DNA from: Micromonospora sp. RP3T
Lineage (GTDB): Bacteria > Actinomycetota > Actinomycetes > Mycobacteriales > Micromonosporaceae
Assembly: GCF_003027925.1 (NCBI RefSeq)
Contig: NZ_PYPS01000002.1
Coordinates: forward strand, 62,001 to 126,000
Length of the DNA stretch: 64,000 nt
Reading direction: 5' to 3'
Position 1 is the stretch's first letter. Each line of letters begins with the position of its first letter. A program made the translations under genes and the position numbers. The notes under the pieces are model-generated. The model did no database searches, was not told the DNA's origin, and worked only from the letters and a program-made list of their open reading frames with translations. Shown piece after piece: positions 7,837-16,417 of the stretch.

Positions 7837-9027
7837 ATGTCACCCACCCGCTTGGAGTTCCACCCGCTCACCTACGTGCCGGAGCGGGACGGCATCACGG
7901 TCGGCCGCGTCGACGCCGCCTCCTTCGCCGTGCTGCCCGAGGACGGCGTCGCGCTGCTGCGCCGACTGGCCGGGGGCATGCCGGTCGACGAGGCCGAGCA
8001 GTGGTACCGGCGCACCTACGGCGAGAGCGTCGACATGGCCGACTTCGTGGACGCGATGCGCGAGCTGAGGTTCCTCCGGGCCGAGGGCGAACCGCTGGCC
8101 ACGCCGCCGAAGGTGCGTTTCCACCGGCTCGGCCGGCTCGCCTTCTCCCCGCTGGCCTGGGTCGTCTACCTGCTGGTGACGGGCGCCGCCGTCGTCGCCA
8201 TGGTGAACCGACCGGAGCTGCGCCCCCAGGCCGACCACGTGTTCTTCGTGCCCTCCCTGCTCGCCGTGCAGCTGGGCCTGGCCCTCTGCCAGTCGCCGGC
8301 CATCCTCTGGCACGAGTTCTACCACCTGCTCGCGGCCCGCCGGCTCGGCCTGCCCACCCGGATGCGGATCGGCCGCCGGCTCTACTACGTGGTGGTCGAG
8401 ACCGAGCTGGACGCGCTGCTCACCGTGCCGGCGCGGCGGCGCTACCTGCCGATGACGGCCGGCCTGCTGGCCGACGCGGTGCTCTTCGGCGCGCTCGTGC
8501 TCGCCGCCTGGGCCGACCTGTCCGACGGTCTGTCCTGGCCGGGCCGGCTCGCGCTCGCGGTGGCGTACACCGTGTTGCTGCGGATGTCCTGGCAGTTCTA
8601 CGTCTTCCTGCGCACCGACATGTACTACGTCGCCACCACGGCCCTGGGCTGCACCAACCTGGACGAGGTGAGTCGGGCGTACCTGCGCGACCGGTTCGGC
8701 TGGTTGCCCTGGGTGCGTCGGGCCGACTGGACCGAGGGCGACTGGTCGCCGCGGGACCGGCGGCTCGCCCCCTGGTTCGCGCTTGTCACCTGCGCCGGCG
8801 TCGGGGTGCTGCTGGTCACCGTCGCGCTCTGGACCGCGCCGCTGATCTGGGAGTTCGGCACCCGGGTGGTCAGCGCCCTCGTCAACGGCTCGCCCACCGG
8901 GCCCGGCTTCTGGGACTCGGTCGGCTCCCTCCTGTTGGTCGCGTTCGAGCTGGTGCTGCTGCCGCTGCTGGCCGGGCGGATCCAACGCCGGCGGGCGAAG
9001 CGCCCGAGCCCGGCTCCGGCCGGCTGA
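7837..9027 (+). CDS. PqqD-like/M50-type membrane metallopeptidase fusion
   Basis: 396 residues. The first 85 or so (VPERDGITVGRVD..., ending with a helical MRELRFL segment) have the size and layout of a PqqD-like RiPP recognition element. The remainder is a polytopic membrane domain with about six segments. HEFYH (159-163) matches the zinc-binding HExxH of site-2-protease-like M50 enzymes, and LRTDMYY supplies a candidate third ligand, Asp261. The plausible job is to bind the leader of the 26-residue peptide and cleave, or help export, it at the membrane. GGAGGG lies 3 nt before ATG 7837. The RRE assignment is by fold-like pattern and context, not by alignment. Confidence 0.75.
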   Translation: MSPTRLEFHPLTYVPERDGITVGRVDAASFAVLPEDGVALLRRLAGGMPVDEAEQWYRRTYGESVDMADFVDAMRELRFLRAEGEPLATPPKVRFHRLGRLAFSPLAWVVYLLVTGAAVVAMVNRPELRPQADHVFFVPSLLAVQLGLALCQSPAILWHEFYHLLAARRLGLPTRMRIGRRLYYVVVETELDALLTVPARRRYLPMTAGLLADAVLFGALVLAAWADLSDGLSWPGRLALAVAYTVLLRMSWQFYVFLRTDMYYVATTALGCTNLDEVSRAYLRDRFGWLPWVRRADWTEGDWSPRDRRLAPWFALVTCAGVGVLLVTVALWTAPLIWEFGTRVVSALVNGSPTGPGFWDSVGSLLLVAFELVLLPLLAGRIQRRRAKRPSPAPAG

Positions 9028-9100
9028 CCGCCCGCCCGCCCACCACGACCGTCCACGACGGCCACCGAGCCGCCGGACCATCCCAACCGAGGAGCAAGGC

Positions 9101-11221
9101 ATGACTGCACACCAATGGCGGGTTGGGCCGTCGCCGGCCGACGGCGAGCGGGCCGATCTCGCGGTCGACGCGCATCGGGGCCTGCGTGGTCCGTACACCG
9201 GGCTGGGCAGCCTGCTGCGGCTGATCGTGCCGGAGACGTACGAGCGCCGGCCCGACCTGGTCCGCCGGCACCTGACCGAGATCCTCTCCGCCGCGCCGGA
9301 GCTGCGGGGCGCGATCGACGCCGCGCCCGAGACCCTCACCTCCCTCGCCGTACCCGAGGAGCGGACCCGGATCTACCCGGCCAACCGGACCCGGCGGCTG
9401 GCGCACGGGGCGACCGAGTTCGTCGCCGGCCACGCCGCCGCCTCCGGGCGGCTGCCGCTGCGGGTGGCGTTCGACCGGGTGGACCAGGCGGACCCGACGG
9501 ACCAGGAGTTCCTCGCCATCTTCCTGCGGCGGGTCCGGCCGGACCGGGTGCGGGTGACCATCGGCACCGACGGCGGCTCCCTGGAGCCCGAGTTGTCCGC
9601 CGCGCTCGAGCGGTACGCGACCCGGCTGCCGGACCTGCCCCGGCCGGGTGCCGCCGCCGGCCGCGACCGGGAGGAGCTGGCGCAGGCGTACGTCGACGCG
9701 GACGGCACCTCCACCGACCCGGCGGAGCTGGCCGCGTACGAGCAGACGGACGCGGACCGCCGGGTACGGCTGCACGACGCGCGCGCGGCGCGGCTGCGCG
9801 AGCGCGGCGAGTGGAGCCTGGAGCTGGGCGCGATCCCGTGGCACCTGGAGCGCGGCAGTGATCCGGCCGGCGCCGGCGCGGACGCGCTCTACGAGGCGGC
9901 CCGGCACTGCGGCGCGATGGGCTACTACCACGCGGTGATCGACTACGGGACCCGCGGCCGGGCGATCGTGGACCCGGAGACCCAGATGCAACGGTTCTGG
10001 CTGTTGAGCACCCGGGCCAGCTCGGCGATGGTGGTGCTCGGGCGCACCGTGGAGGCGGAACCGACCTACCTGGACCTGCGCAGCCGGTACGCCGACCCGG
10101 AGCTGCAGATGTCCACCGGGTACGCGCTGGCGATGCTCTACACCCGGTTCCACCCCGACGAGCTGCGGGACCACCACCTGGCCCGGGGCTACATCAACAA
10201 CTCCATCGCGATCGCCTCGCTCCTGCCCGACCTGGAGAAGCGGGCCTTCCACTCGGTGTTCCAGAACAACGGTCTGGCGCTGATCGAGATGCGGTTGGGT
10301 CGGCTGCCGGCGGCCCTGCGGCTGGTCGACGAAGGGCTGCGCCGGCTCGACCAGGAGCTGCCCGGCGACAAGCACCGGCTGCACCGCTCGGTGCTGGTGC
10401 ACAACCGGGGCAAGGCGTACCTCGCGCTCGGCCGGCTGGACGAGGCGCTGGCCGACCTGACCAAGGTGATCGAGCTGGATCCGAACTACGCCGACTACTA
10501 CTTCGACCGGGCCGACGTGCGGCGGCGGCTGGGCGACCTGACCGGCGCCGTCGCCGACTGCGACACCGCGATCAGCCTGTCGCCGCCGTTCTACGAGCTG
10601 TACTACAACCGGGCGGACATCCGGACCGAGCTGGGCGACCTGGCCGGCGCGGTGGCCGACTTCGGTTACGTCGTCGAGCTGGAGCCGGACCAGGTGGACG
10701 CCCGGGTCAACCTGGTCAGCCTGCTGCTCGACGACGGACTGCTCGACGACGCCCGCCCACACCTGGACGAAGGACTGCTGCGGCACCCCGACGAGCCCCG
10801 CCTGCGGCAGCTGCGCGGCGTGCTCGCGCTGGCCGACGGCGACCGGGCGCAGGCGCGTCGGCACTTCGACGCGGCGCTGCGGGCCGACCCGGAACTGGTT
10901 GCCGCGCTGGCCAGCCGGGCCGCCCTCGCCTTCGACGGCGGGGACCACGCCACCGCGGTCGCGGACCTGACCGCGGCGCTGGCGGTCGAGCCCGACAACC
11001 CGGACCTGTGGTACAACCGGGGCTTCGTCCACCAGGCGTCGGGCCGTTGGGTCGACGCGGTGGCCGACTACAGCCGCGCGTTGGACCTGCCCGGGGCCGA
11101 CCGGGGCGAGCTGCTGAGCCAGCGGGCCCGGTGTCACGCGGAGCTCGGGGACACCGAGGCCGCCCGGGCCGACGAGACGGCCGGCGCGGCCGAGCGGCTG
11201 GACCTGGCCGGCGCGCGATGA
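9101..11221 (+). CDS. TPR-repeat protein of the putative RiPP operon
   Basis: 706 residues with no signal peptide. The C-terminal 270 residues hold about seven tetratricopeptide repeats (for example ALGRLDEALADLTKVIELDP). An upstream region (about residues 95-160) contains LPLRVAFDRVDQADPTDQEFL, which resembles the Walker B zone of STAND/AAA ATPases, but no Walker A is present; it may be a degenerate NTPase module. Such proteins scaffold complexes or regulators. GAGGAG stands 6 nt before ATG 9101. The stop overlaps the flavin reductase start by 4 bp, so it is translated as part of the operon. Function unknown. Confidence 0.8.
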   Translation: MTAHQWRVGPSPADGERADLAVDAHRGLRGPYTGLGSLLRLIVPETYERRPDLVRRHLTEILSAAPELRGAIDAAPETLTSLAVPEERTRIYPANRTRRLAHGATEFVAGHAAASGRLPLRVAFDRVDQADPTDQEFLAIFLRRVRPDRVRVTIGTDGGSLEPELSAALERYATRLPDLPRPGAAAGRDREELAQAYVDADGTSTDPAELAAYEQTDADRRVRLHDARAARLRERGEWSLELGAIPWHLERGSDPAGAGADALYEAARHCGAMGYYHAVIDYGTRGRAIVDPETQMQRFWLLSTRASSAMVVLGRTVEAEPTYLDLRSRYADPELQMSTGYALAMLYTRFHPDELRDHHLARGYINNSIAIASLLPDLEKRAFHSVFQNNGLALIEMRLGRLPAALRLVDEGLRRLDQELPGDKHRLHRSVLVHNRGKAYLALGRLDEALADLTKVIELDPNYADYYFDRADVRRRLGDLTGAVADCDTAISLSPPFYELYYNRADIRTELGDLAGAVADFGYVVELEPDQVDARVNLVSLLLDDGLLDDARPHLDEGLLRHPDEPRLRQLRGVLALADGDRAQARRHFDAALRADPELVAALASRAALAFDGGDHATAVADLTAALAVEPDNPDLWYNRGFVHQASGRWVDAVADYSRALDLPGADRGELLSQRARCHAELGDTEAARADETAGAAERLDLAGAR

Positions 11222-11904
11222 CCACCACGGCCTCGATCAGGGACTCGACAGCGGTCGGGCCGCCCGACGCGTCCCACCCGCCCGTCGGGGCCGCCGACCG
11301 CTCCCCGCCCGTCGGGGCCGCCGACCGGTCCACGGTGGGCGACGCGGCCCCGCCCGCGCCCGCCGGTGGCCCGGCCGCCGAGCCGCCCGCGCCCGCCGGC
11401 AACCGGGCCGGCGACCCGGCCCGGCCCGGCGGCGTCAGCGGCCCGCTGCTGCGCGAGTTCATGCGCAACTGGGCCACCGGTGTCGCAGTGGTCACCAGTC
11501 ACGCCGACGGGCGGCCGGTCGGCTGCACGGTCAACGCCTTCACCTCCGTGTCGCTGGGCCCACCCCTGCTGCTCGTCTCGCTCGGACGGGCGAGCCGCAC
11601 GCTGGCCGCGCTCACCGCCGGGGGCGGGTTCGCGGTGAACCTGCTGAGCCGGCGGCAGTGCCACCTGGCCGACCAGTTCGCCGGCCGCGTGCCGGACCGG
11701 TTCGCCGGGGTGCCGTACCGCGACCGGGACGGGTTGCCGCTGCTCGACGGCGCGCTCGCGGTCGCGGTCTGCACCGTGACCCAGGTGATCGGGGTCGCCG
11801 ACCACGCGCTGGTGCTGGGGGCTCCGTACTGGTGCGAGAGCCGCGCGGGCGGGGAGCCGGCCGTCTTCTTCGGCGGCGGGTACCGGGCGGTCAGTCCGGA
11901 TTGA
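11218..11904 (+). CDS. flavin reductase-like FMN-binding protein
   Basis: 228 residues from an ATG overlapping the TPR stop (ATGA). The first 75 residues are a low-complexity Pro/Ala/Gly tail containing the repeated phrase PPVGAADRS. The flavin_Reduct domain follows (from LLREFMRNWATGVAVVTS), with the typical GCTVNAFTSVSLGPPLLLVSL and FAVNLLSRRQ motifs. These proteins supply reduced FMN/FAD or oxidise substrates directly. Here it could feed the divergent HFCD-type flavoprotein or a modification of the peptide. Its 3' end overlaps the convergent LAL regulator gene by 14 bp. Confidence 0.88.
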   Translation: MTTTASIRDSTAVGPPDASHPPVGAADRSPPVGAADRSTVGDAAPPAPAGGPAAEPPAPAGNRAGDPARPGGVSGPLLREFMRNWATGVAVVTSHADGRPVGCTVNAFTSVSLGPPLLLVSLGRASRTLAALTAGGGFAVNLLSRRQCHLADQFAGRVPDRFAGVPYRDRDGLPLLDGALAVAVCTVTQVIGVADHALVLGAPYWCESRAGGEPAVFFGGGYRAVSPD

Positions 11905-14815
11905 CCCGCTCGCGGAACCGGGCGGCGTACCGGTTGAGCGCCGCCCGGTTCGTCTGCTCGGTCTTGGCGATCAGGCTCGCCACGTGCTTCTCCACCGTGC
12001 GCGGAGAGATGAAGAGCTCGTTGGCGATGCTGCGGTTGTCGGACCAGTCCGCCATGAGTTCGAGGACCTCGTACTCCCGCTCGGTCACCCCCTTGAGGCG
12101 CAGCGGCGGTGGCACCCGGCTGGTGTCGCGGCGGTGCGGCACCACCACGCCGCACCGGCGCAGCTCGGCCCGGCAGGCCCGAGCGGGCGCCCCGAGGCCG
12201 GCCTGGCGGAAGTGCTCCTCGGCCTGGCGCAGCCACGCGACCGGGTCTCCCCAGCGGTCCGTCCGGGCCGCCCCGGCGACGAGGCGCAGGCCGAGGTGGA
12301 CGGCGATCGGGTGGGCGTGCGCGTCCCGTCGCACCGCCGCCACCGCCGCCGCGGCCTCCTCGCGCCGACCCTGCCGGCCCAGCAGCACGGCCTCGGCGAG
12401 CGACCCGAACTGCCGGTTCCAGTGCAGGCGACCCGCGTCGCCGCCGCTCGTCGCGCGCCCGCGACACCAGCTCGCCTCACCGCCCAACACGTCCAGCAGC
12501 AACCCCAGCCCGTGCGCGCCGGCCAGCGGATAGGGCGCGGGCCGTTCCGCGTCGTACCGGGCCGCGCGGGCCAGCTCGTCGCGCGCCCGGTCCGGGTCCT
12601 CCTCCAGCAGCGCGCAGACCGCGTACGCCATCCCGTGCGCCAGCGCCAGGTACGGCGAGCCGCTGTCCCCGTGACGCCGCAGGTCGACAAGCGCCTCGTC
12701 CAGCTCCGGCCGCCGGCCCCGGTGCCCGGCGCAGATCGCGCGCACCAGCGACGACCGGACCAGCACGTCGCGCAACCCCACCCGCTCCGCCTCCGCCACG
12801 CTCGCGGCGACGAGGCGCTCCGCCTCGTCGTACCGGCCCCGCAGGGCGTGGTGCCAGGCGAGCAGGGCGTGCCCGGTGTGGCGCAGCGCGGGGGAGCCGA
12901 GCCGTCCGTTCCGTTCCACGCTGTGGCGCAGGGCGTCGGCGTCGCCGGTCAGCAACCACTGGTGCTCGGCGAGCAGCAGCGTGGCCCGGGCCCGCCACAG
13001 CGGCAGGTGGTGGCGGTCGGCCAGCTGCCGGATCCGGAAGAAGCAGGTCTGCGCCTCGTCGGTGTCCCGCCGGCGGGCCAGCTGGCCACGAACCTGCCAG
13101 GCGAGACAGGCCACCGCCGGCAGCCCGGCGTGCTCGGCCTCGTCCACCGCCCGCTCGGCGAGCCGGACCGCCTGGTCGGGCACGCCGACCGCGAGGTGGG
13201 CCGCGACCGCGTCGAGGTGGGCGGTCTGCGGTGCGGGGGCGTCCGGACCGAGCACCGCCCGGGCCGTCTCCAGTTGGACGACCGCGTCGGCCCACCGCCC
13301 GGCGAGGCCGGCCAGCCGGGCGAGCTGCACGTGCACGCCGGCCAGCCGTTCGGCCGGGACGCCCGGGTGGCAGAGGTCGTCGAGGCTGTCGAGGAGCCGC
13401 AGCCCGCGTTCGGCGTCGCCCGTCTCCACCAGCGCGCAGAGCAGCTCGTGCAGCACCTCGGCGCGCAGCGGGGCGTCCGGGGCGGTCTCGGCGAGTTGCC
13501 ACGCCTGCTCCAGGGTCTCGACAGCCGGGTGCAGCCGGCCGGTGGCGAGCGACCGGCGGCCGGCGAGGGTCAGCAGCCGGGCCGCCCGCGCCGGATCGCC
13601 GCCCCGGCCGGCGAGGCGGGCGGCGAACGCGCACCATCCCCCGGTCAGCTCCGGGTGCAGCTCGTGCACCGCCTCGGTCGCCCGCTGCGCCAGCACGGCC
13701 CGGTCGGCCGGGGTGAGCAGGTCGAGCAGCGCCAGGGCGGTGGTCGGGTTGCGGAAGGCGTACCAGTCGTGGCCGTCGGGGCCGGGCACGACCAGCCCGG
13801 CGGTGACCGCCGCGCGTACGTGCCGGAGCAGATCGTCCTGGTCCAGCCGCAGGGCCTGGCCGAGCACCGAGATGGGGAACCGTTCGCCGATCACGGCCGC
13901 GGCGGTGAGCAGGCGGCGGCCGGCGGGGCCGAGCCGGGTCGCCTGGCCGGCGACGGTGTGCCGGACGCTCGACGGCACGGCGGTGGGGACCTCGTCGACC
14001 AGCCGGCAACCGCCCGGGTGCACGACGACGGCGCCGCTGTCCCGCATGGCCTGCAGCAGCTCGGTGGCGAGGAACGGGTTGCCGGCGCTGTCCCGGCAGA
14101 GCCGGGTCACGACCGCCTCCGGCACCTGGTGGGGGAGCAGCCGCAGCCGGGACGCCGCGAGCAGGCGGACCGCCGGCGGGTCCAGCGGGTCCAGCGGCAG
14201 GACCGCGCCGCCGCACCGCCGGCCGAGCGACTGGGTCAGGTCCCATGCCGGTCCCGGGCCCTGCCGCACGGTCGCGAGCAACAGGGTGCCCTGGTCGACG
14301 AGGTTGTCGGCGAGGTATTCCACCACCGTCAGCGTCCTGCGGTCGGTGTCGTGCAGGTCCTCGAGCGCCAACAGGCAGCCGCGCTCGGCGCCCGCGACCG
14401 ACAGCAGCCGCAGCACCGCCTCGCCGAGGAGCACCGGCGAGGTCGGCACCGGAGCGGCGTCGGGGGAGCGGTACTCGGGGAGCAGCCCGCCCAGGGCGGA
14501 CCGGTAGGGGCGCAGCCGGGGATGCTCCAGGATGGGTTCGCTGCGGGACAGGTGCGCCAGGGCCTCGGTGAGGGGGCGCAGCGGCACCACGGGTCCCGTG
14601 CTGCCCGCCCGCCCCGGCAGCACCGACATGCCGGACCGCCAGGCCCGACGGACGGCCTCCAGGACCAGCCGGGTCTTGCCCGTGCCGTCCTCGCCGACCA
14701 GGAAGACGCAACCGCCGTGCCCCTGCCGGGCCCGGTCCACCGCCGCGTGCAGCAGGTTGCGCTGGTGGTCGCGGCCGACCAGGACGGGCAGTGAACAATG
14801 ACTCCCGCCGAGCAT
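11891..14815 (-). CDS. LAL-type LuxR-family transcriptional regulator
   Basis: 974 residues from ATG 14815, preceded by GGGAGG; a GTG at 14857 would add 14 residues but has no usable ribosome site. An N-terminal AAA/STAND ATPase has Walker A GEDGTGKTR (41-49) and a Walker B-like LLALEDLHD. A long helical middle follows, and a C-terminal LuxR helix-turn-helix contains TEREYEVLELMADW and SPRTVEKHVASLIAK. LAL proteins are ATP-dependent activators, often cluster-specific in actinomycetes. It converges on the RiPP-like operon and is divergent from mtnA, so it may control either or both. Assignment secure; targets inferred. Confidence 0.92.
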   Translation of the reverse strand: MLGGSHCSLPVLVGRDHQRNLLHAAVDRARQGHGGCVFLVGEDGTGKTRLVLEAVRRAWRSGMSVLPGRAGSTGPVVPLRPLTEALAHLSRSEPILEHPRLRPYRSALGGLLPEYRSPDAAPVPTSPVLLGEAVLRLLSVAGAERGCLLALEDLHDTDRRTLTVVEYLADNLVDQGTLLLATVRQGPGPAWDLTQSLGRRCGGAVLPLDPLDPPAVRLLAASRLRLLPHQVPEAVVTRLCRDSAGNPFLATELLQAMRDSGAVVVHPGGCRLVDEVPTAVPSSVRHTVAGQATRLGPAGRRLLTAAAVIGERFPISVLGQALRLDQDDLLRHVRAAVTAGLVVPGPDGHDWYAFRNPTTALALLDLLTPADRAVLAQRATEAVHELHPELTGGWCAFAARLAGRGGDPARAARLLTLAGRRSLATGRLHPAVETLEQAWQLAETAPDAPLRAEVLHELLCALVETGDAERGLRLLDSLDDLCHPGVPAERLAGVHVQLARLAGLAGRWADAVVQLETARAVLGPDAPAPQTAHLDAVAAHLAVGVPDQAVRLAERAVDEAEHAGLPAVACLAWQVRGQLARRRDTDEAQTCFFRIRQLADRHHLPLWRARATLLLAEHQWLLTGDADALRHSVERNGRLGSPALRHTGHALLAWHHALRGRYDEAERLVAASVAEAERVGLRDVLVRSSLVRAICAGHRGRRPELDEALVDLRRHGDSGSPYLALAHGMAYAVCALLEEDPDRARDELARAARYDAERPAPYPLAGAHGLGLLLDVLGGEASWCRGRATSGGDAGRLHWNRQFGSLAEAVLLGRQGRREEAAAAVAAVRRDAHAHPIAVHLGLRLVAGAARTDRWGDPVAWLRQAEEHFRQAGLGAPARACRAELRRCGVVVPHRRDTSRVPPPLRLKGVTEREYEVLELMADWSDNRSIANELFISPRTVEKHVASLIAKTEQTNRAALNRYAARFRERVNPD

Positions 14816-15378
14816 GGCACCTCCCTGTCTCGGAACAAGAACGGAACGCCTGGTCACCCTCGAAGCGTCGTGACACGTATCCGACCGGCGTCGTAGGAAT
14901 CGGGACCGGCGGTTCCGGGAACGGTCAGCTTAAAAAGGATCGCAACGAATTTACAGTCTTGTATTTTCTTTTGGATCTTCCGGTTGATACACCGGCCGTG
15001 GTCGAGAGAGTGCGCTGGGTCACGTAAATTCCCGCTTATGATCCGCTTTGGTGGTTTTCGCGGACGGGCTGTCGTGGCGCGATGATGGATCATCGAACAA
15101 TGGGGATTGCACGATGAATGGCCTGTGCCGGTGCTTTTGAAAGGAGTGTCGCTGTATGGCGGCGAACAGAGCGATTCGCCGGAGCGGGAACCATTTTTGC
15201 AAAGCTGCCCGGGCGGGGCGCCCCGGCCGGGGCATCGAGGGAGGTCGCGGTCGCCGGCCGGCGGGAACATCGCGTTCCGTGCGGGGTCCGGCACGAGCTG
15301 TTGACAGCTCTCGATTCGTGGGGAACTCTCCTGCTGTGGTCGACGTATGATCGGCAACCCGGGCGGTGAGGGGTACGG
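14816..15378. other. long divergent intergenic region with an AT-rich island
   Basis: 563 bp between the LAL regulator and mtnA without a convincing gene. About 14925-15070 is strikingly AT-rich for this genome (TTTACAG, TGTATTTTCTTTTGG, CTTATGATC), which suggests promoters or a piece of foreign DNA. Near mtnA there is a TTGACA hexamer at 15301-15306 and a GTATGATC at 15345-15352, but their spacing is too long for one sigma-70 promoter. A GGGGCGCCCC palindrome lies at 15215-15224. Short frames here have no recognisable product. Confidence 0.45.
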
Positions 15379-16389
15379 ATGCGGACCATCGACTGGCGGG
15401 ACGACCGGATCGTCGCGATCGACCAGACCCGGCTGCCGCACGAGGTCGAGTTCCTGGAGATCGACACCGTCGAGGACCTGATCGCCGCGATCCGGTCCCT
15501 GGCGATCCGGGGCGCGCCCGCGATCGGCGTCGCCGGAGCGCTCGGCGTGGCGCTCGCCGCCCGACGACACCCGGACCCGACCGAGCTGCGCCAGGCCGTC
15601 GACGCGCTCCGCGGCGCCCGCCCCACCGCGGTCAACCTCGCCTGGGGCGTCGACCGGGTCCGCGCCCGCCTCGACGCCGAGGGCGCCGAGGCGGCCCTCG
15701 CCGAGGCCCTGACCGTGCTGGCGGAGGACATCCGCTGCTGCCGGGAACTCAGCGAACGCGGCGCCCGCTGGTTGGTCGACACCGTCGGCCCGCAGGTGGC
15801 CGTGCAGACGCACTGCAACGCCGGCGCGCTGGCCACCGTCGAGTGGGGCACCGCCCTCGGGGTCGTCCGGTCCCTCCAGGAGCACGGCGCGCTCACCCAC
15901 GTGTACGCCTCGGAGACCCGCCCGCTGCTCCAGGGCGCCCGGCTGACCGTGTGGGAGCTGGCCCAGATGGGCGCGGCGCACACCCTGGTGGTGGACTCGG
16001 CCGCCGCGTCGGTGCTCGCCCAGGGCCGGGTCGACGCGGTGGTGGTGGGCGCGGACCGGATCACCGCCAACGGCGACGTGATCAACAAGGTGGGCACGTA
16101 CCCGCTGGCGCTGGCGGCGGCCCGGGCCGGGGTGCCGATGGTGGTCGCCGCCCCGGAGTCCACGGTGGACCTCGCCACCCCGTCCGGCCGGGACGTGCAC
16201 ATCGAGGTCCGCGACCCCGAGGAGATCACCGCACTGGGGGCGGTGGCGCTGGCCCCGAAGGGCACCGGCACGCTCAACTACGCCTTCGACGTGACCCCGG
16301 CGGACCTGGTCACCGCCATCGTCACCGAGCGTCGGGTCATCCTGCCGGCCGCCGGCGGTCGCCCCGACGACCCCATCGGCCGGAGCTGA
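15379..16389 (+). CDS. mtnA: methylthioribose-1-phosphate isomerase-like aldose isomerase
   Basis: 336 residues, normal for MtnA and related to eIF2B. Family signatures are IRGAPAIGVAGA, QTHCNAGALAT with its conserved Cys, and VVVGADRITANGDVINKVGT with the catalytic Asp. It converts 5-methylthioribose 1-phosphate, or 5-deoxyribose 1-phosphate, to the ribulose 1-phosphate. GAGGGG precedes ATG 15379. The next gene, 28 bp on, is a class II aldolase-dehydrogenase fusion rather than mtnB/mtnC. That matches the DHAP-shunt version of the pathway, in which the ketose phosphate is split to DHAP plus an aldehyde. The aldolase partner favours 5-deoxypentose salvage (inference). Confidence 0.93.
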   Translation: MRTIDWRDDRIVAIDQTRLPHEVEFLEIDTVEDLIAAIRSLAIRGAPAIGVAGALGVALAARRHPDPTELRQAVDALRGARPTAVNLAWGVDRVRARLDAEGAEAALAEALTVLAEDIRCCRELSERGARWLVDTVGPQVAVQTHCNAGALATVEWGTALGVVRSLQEHGALTHVYASETRPLLQGARLTVWELAQMGAAHTLVVDSAAASVLAQGRVDAVVVGADRITANGDVINKVGTYPLALAAARAGVPMVVAAPESTVDLATPSGRDVHIEVRDPEEITALGAVALAPKGTGTLNYAFDVTPADLVTAIVTERRVILPAAGGRPDDPIGRS

Positions 16390-16417
16390 CCCACCGACCC
16401 GAGGAGTGCACACCCCG

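Noticed and set aside
15107..15304. Short frame between the LAL gene and mtnA as another precursor peptide
   Set aside because: No ribosome site, shadow-like Pro/Gly/Arg composition, and no conserved features.
15301..15352. TTGACA and TATGAT as the mtnA promoter
   Set aside because: The gap between the hexamers is 39 bp, too long for one sigma-70 promoter.
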